Positions 6,249 through 8,540 of a stretch of 8,540 nucleotides of DNA are shown piece by piece. The DNA is from Lysobacterales bacterium. Lineage in GTDB: Bacteria; Pseudomonadota; Gammaproteobacteria; Xanthomonadales; Marinicellaceae. How positions within the stretch are numbered: position 1 is the first letter of the stretch; every line of letters begins with the position of its first letter. The position numbers and the translations under genes are program-made. The notes under the pieces are model-generated. The model had not been told where the DNA came from, searched no databases, and saw only the letters and a list, made by a program, of their open reading frames with translations. The stretch is taken from the NCBI GenBank assembly GCA_015494035.1, contig WGBZ01000334.1:1-8540 (forward strand), read 5' to 3'.

Positions 6249-7082
6249 ATGGCCGTCAGGTATCGCACCGTTCAACAACGTCCCACCGCTTATCGCAGCA
6301 GCGCCAGGGCCTGGCTGTTGTACCTGTATTCCTTGCCTTTTTTATTTGCGGCCCTGTCGCATTTGCTGGCAGGCAATACTATTCGTTTCGGCCTGACTTT
6401 GCTGGTTTTTCTGGCAGTGATGCTGGCGGCGGCTTTTATCAGTCGCGGGTTGAAAAACCGGCGCGAATACCTGCAGCAGAAATTTGCCAATCAGGCGCCG
6501 TTTCCACTGATCTTTCTCGGTTCGCTGGTGCTGGCCGCTGCCATCTTTGTGGCCGCCTGGCTGGTGGCGGGCTATGGCCTGTTTTCGGCCCTGGGTTTTG
6601 CTGTTGCTGCGCTGGTGGGCACCTGGCTGTGGTACGGACTGGATCCGGTTCGCGCACGCGGTATGCCCGATGCCGAGCCAGCTATTCAGGAAGTGCTGGC
6701 GGAAAGCGAACGGCGCATCCTGGCCATAGAAAAGGCTACCCGGGAGGTGAGCCAGCCCGAACTGAAACAGCGGCTGACACGTATTACCCGCAAGGCCAGG
6801 GAGGTGTTGGCGCTGCTGGCTGAAGATCCGCAGCGAATCAGCCAGTCCCGCCGTTTTTTGCACACCTACCTGGAAAGCACGGATAACATCGTGCGCAAAT
6901 ACGCCAGCACGCACAAGAAAATCACCGACCAGGCGTTGGAAGCCAATTTCCGGGAAGTGCTCGCCACTATTGAAGACACGTTCAACCAGCAGTACGAAAA
7001 ACTGCTGTCCAGTGACCTATTTGACCTGGACGTGGACATGGAAGTGCTTAACACCCTGATGAAAAAACAGGGGCTGGGATAG
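6249..7082 (+). CDS. xpaC: XpaC-family (5-bromo-4-chloroindolyl phosphate hydrolysis) membrane protein
   Basis: 277 aa. The N-terminal half holds four predicted membrane helices at about residues 21-40, 44-65, 85-107 and 111-130, with an Arg/Lys-rich cytosolic loop (SRGLKNRREYLQQKF) between the second and third. The C-terminal half (about 140-277) is a charged, helical, probably coiled-coil cytosolic domain with LRRxL-like repeats, TRKAREVLALL, RRFLHTYLESTDNIVRKY and a terminal DLDVDMEVLNTLMKKQGL. This tail, with a TelA-family gene directly downstream, is characteristic of XpaC proteins, named for a Bacillus hydrolysis phenotype rather than a proven enzyme. Start ATG 6249 has AGGAG (6239-6243) 5 bases upstream; its first two bases belong to the CTAG duplicated by the miniature element. 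telA follows after 66 bases. It probably forms a membrane complex with TelA. Biochemical function is unknown. Confidence 0.85.
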   Translation: MAVRYRTVQQRPTAYRSSARAWLLYLYSLPFLFAALSHLLAGNTIRFGLTLLVFLAVMLAAAFISRGLKNRREYLQQKFANQAPFPLIFLGSLVLAAAIFVAAWLVAGYGLFSALGFAVAALVGTWLWYGLDPVRARGMPDAEPAIQEVLAESERRILAIEKATREVSQPELKQRLTRITRKAREVLALLAEDPQRISQSRRFLHTYLESTDNIVRKYASTHKKITDQALEANFREVLATIEDTFNQQYEKLLSSDLFDLDVDMEVLNTLMKKQGLG

Positions 7083-7148
7083 CCCTCTGGCGCCTGAACC
7101 CCCTGCGCGGTTGATAAAAAAACCAGATAAACACTGACGAGGAATATC

Positions 7149-8393
7149 ATGCCAGAAGACACCAAGCCTAACGAACCACAAAAGCAGTCCCCCCAGCGCG
7201 TCAACAAGGATGGCATAAAGACGGCCACCCGAGTGGCCGACCCAGCAACCGATTCCATATTGAAAGGCGAAGTTGTACCGGGCGTGACCGAAGAACTGGT
7301 GCCCTATCAGGCCGTGGACGAAGAACAACGCCAACGCATTGATGCCCTGATTAAGGAAATCAACCTCAATGACGCCAATTCCATCATCTTTTTTGGCGCC
7401 AAGGCCCAGGAAAAAGTCACGGAAATATCCGACAAAATGCTGGAAGGGGTCAAAAACAAGGAGTTGGGAAAATCCGGTGAGGTGCTGAATGAAATGGTGG
7501 CCACCATCCGTGGTTTTAATGTGGATGAGCTGGATCCCAACAAAAAACCGGGCTTTTTTGCGCGCTTGTTTGGCCGGGCCAAACCGTTGGCCAAGTTCCT
7601 GCAAAAGTATGAGGAAGTCAAAAAGCAGATCGAATCGATCACCAACAAGCTGGAAAAGCACAAGACCACCTTGCTCAAGGACATCACCAGCCTGGATCGC
7701 CTGTATGTGGCCAACCTGGATTATTTCCATCGCCTGGAAGACTACATTCTGGCTGGCGAGGAAAAGCTGCGGCAACTGGATGAAGAGATTCTGCCTGCCA
7801 TGGCGCGTGAAGCGGAAACCAGCAATGACATGCTCAAGGCTCAGGAATTGCGGGACATGCGTTCGGCACGGGATGACCTGGAACGCCGTGTGCATGATTT
7901 GCGCCTGACCCGTCAGGTAACCCTGCAAAGTCTTCCCAGCATCCGCCTGGTACAGGAAAATGACAAGGGACTAATCAACAAGATCAACTCCACCATTGCC
8001 AACACCATCCCCCTCTGGCGTCAGCAACTGGCACAGACAGTGACCATCTGGCGTTCTTCAGAAGCAGCCCAGACGATTCAGGATGCCACGGACCTCACCA
8101 ATGACCTGTTGGCTGCCAATGCGGAAAACCTGAAACAGGCCAATCGCAAGGTGCGTGAACAGCTGGAACGCGGTGTGTTTGACATTGAAGTGGTGAAAGA
8201 AGCCAACCAGAAACTGATTGAGACTATTGAAGACAGTTTGCGCATTTCAGAAGAAGGCAAACAACGGCGTGAGAAAGCGGTGGCCGAACTGGCTCAGGCA
8301 GAAAGCGAACTCAAGCAGGCGTTGAAGCGGGCCAAATCATTGCCAAAAAGCGAGGGCGTTCAGAACACCGATGAAAAGAACGAAGGTGAATAA
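7149..8393 (+). CDS. telA: TelA-family toxic anion resistance protein
   Basis: 414 aa, cytosolic, almost entirely helical and highly charged; close to the usual TelA/YaaN/YceH length of 360-420. After a disordered N-terminus (about 1-50) come LVPYQAVDEEQRQRIDALIKEI, a region like 'IIFFGAKAQEKVTEISDKML' (79-98) and GFFARLFGR (135-143). Long coiled-coil segments follow (about 150-260), then SLPSIRLVQENDKGLINKI (261-279), the family block 'NTIPLWRQQLAQTVTIW' (285-301), and a final coiled coil (about 330-397). Relatives are linked to tellurite and other stress resistance and are usually paired with XpaC; mechanism is not established. GAGGAA (7139-7144) precedes ATG 7149. A strong hairpin follows the stop. 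The upstream cyclase-FHA gene hints at second-messenger or phosphorylation control. Family is secure; 'tellurite resistance' is a label, not a demonstrated function here. Confidence 0.92.
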   Translation: MPEDTKPNEPQKQSPQRVNKDGIKTATRVADPATDSILKGEVVPGVTEELVPYQAVDEEQRQRIDALIKEINLNDANSIIFFGAKAQEKVTEISDKMLEGVKNKELGKSGEVLNEMVATIRGFNVDELDPNKKPGFFARLFGRAKPLAKFLQKYEEVKKQIESITNKLEKHKTTLLKDITSLDRLYVANLDYFHRLEDYILAGEEKLRQLDEEILPAMAREAETSNDMLKAQELRDMRSARDDLERRVHDLRLTRQVTLQSLPSIRLVQENDKGLINKINSTIANTIPLWRQQLAQTVTIWRSSEAAQTIQDATDLTNDLLAANAENLKQANRKVREQLERGVFDIEVVKEANQKLIETIEDSLRISEEGKQRREKAVAELAQAESELKQALKRAKSLPKSEGVQNTDEKNEGE

Positions 8394-8412
8394 CGGCTAA
8401 AGAAAGTTCCAC

Positions 8413-8435
8413 AAAAAAGGCACCTTAACGGTGCC
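8413..8435 (-). terminator. Minus-strand intrinsic terminator
   Basis: Read on the minus strand, GGCACC and GGTGCC (8430-8435 and 8419-8424) form a 6-bp stem with a 5-base loop followed by six T residues (complement of A 8413-8418). There is no T tract on the + side. It implies a convergent minus-strand transcript entering from the right, consistent with the coding tail at 8476-8538. Confidence 0.7.
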
Positions 8436-8446
8436 TCAGGTTGCTG

Positions 8447-8481
8447 ACAAACCCCGGTATTTTTGCCGGGGTTTGTTATTT
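8447..8481 (+). terminator. Terminator of the cyclase-xpaC-telA operon
   Basis: ACAAACCCCGG (8447-8457) pairs perfectly with CCGGGGTTTGT (8466-8476) over 11 bp around an 8-base loop, followed by TATTT. It starts 53 bases after the telA stop and is the strongest hairpin downstream. The short T run makes it a good but not ideal + strand intrinsic terminator. Confidence 0.75.
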
Positions 8482-8538
8482 CAGGCGTTTGCAGGAGTAG
8501 GTGTAGCTGGTTGCCTGGAAATGGTGACTGGGTGATAA
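8476..8538 (-). CDS. C-terminal tail of a convergent gene (partial, unidentified)
   Basis: On the minus strand one frame runs from the window edge to TAA (complement of 8476-8478), ending in ATSYTYSCKRLK. Its codons have mostly C or G at the third position, as in the genes of this window, and it ends just before the minus-strand terminator at 8413-8435. A second minus frame stops at 8481-8483 but has poorer codon use. Only about 20 residues are visible, too few to name a family. Confidence 0.4.
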   Translation of the reverse strand, partial: LSPSHHFQATSYTYSCKRLK

Positions 8539-8540
8539 AG

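Noticed and set aside
7017..7928. 303-aa minus-strand open frame opposite xpaC/telA
   Set aside because: Phe/Gln/His-rich translation typical of antisense to charged coiled-coil coding; it would cross two well-supported genes.
8481..8540. Alternative minus-strand tail ending at TGA 8481-8483
   Set aside because: The frame is open but its third codon positions are A/T-rich compared with the neighbouring frame ending at 8476; kept only as an alternative.

Overview
The window reads as an ordinary, densely coded chromosomal segment of a gammaproteobacterium, probably a marine or environmental one. The evidence is an E. coli/Pseudomonas-type PyrE, a proteobacterial XpaC-TelA pair, moderately high GC and short gaps. 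Nearly everything is on the + strand. No tRNA, rRNA, CRISPR array or complete insertion sequence is visible, and no gene-free stretch reaches 300 bases.

Layout. (1) 1-1269: the C-terminal end of a membrane protein resembling a site-2 (M50) protease, then pyrE (orotate phosphoribosyltransferase), then a 160-aa DUF7931-like gene that starts at a GTG inside the end of pyrE. (2) 1270-1475: a leader or intergenic region with a weak promoter candidate and a textbook intrinsic terminator hairpin only 24 bases before the next start codon. (3) 1476-4933: a glutaryl-CoA dehydrogenase-type acyl-CoA dehydrogenase, followed after 2 bases by a single-chain E1 alpha-beta 2-oxoacid dehydrogenase. Together they look like a two-step catabolic module: oxidative decarboxylation of a 2-oxoacid to an acyl-CoA, then FAD-dependent dehydrogenation. 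2-Oxoadipate to glutaryl-CoA to crotonyl-CoA is the most specific reading. A 16-bp perfect inverted repeat follows. (4) 5089-8393: a class III adenylyl cyclase fused to an FHA domain, a 26-aa one-helix membrane peptide, an XpaC-family membrane protein and a TelA-family protein. (5) 8394-8540: back-to-back terminators and the likely tail of a convergent minus-strand gene.

The most interesting region is 5998-6249. A 158-bp palindromic miniature transposable element sits exactly between the small peptide gene and xpaC, flanked by a CTAG duplication. One CTAG copy supplies the TAG stop of the peptide gene and the other supplies the start of the AGGAG ribosome binding site of xpaC, so the insertion left both intact. 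Removing the element and one CTAG restores a tight operon (gaps of 3, 8 and 66 bases): cyclase-FHA, peptide, xpaC, telA. This suggests a cAMP/FHA-linked envelope-stress module that I do not recognise as a described system.
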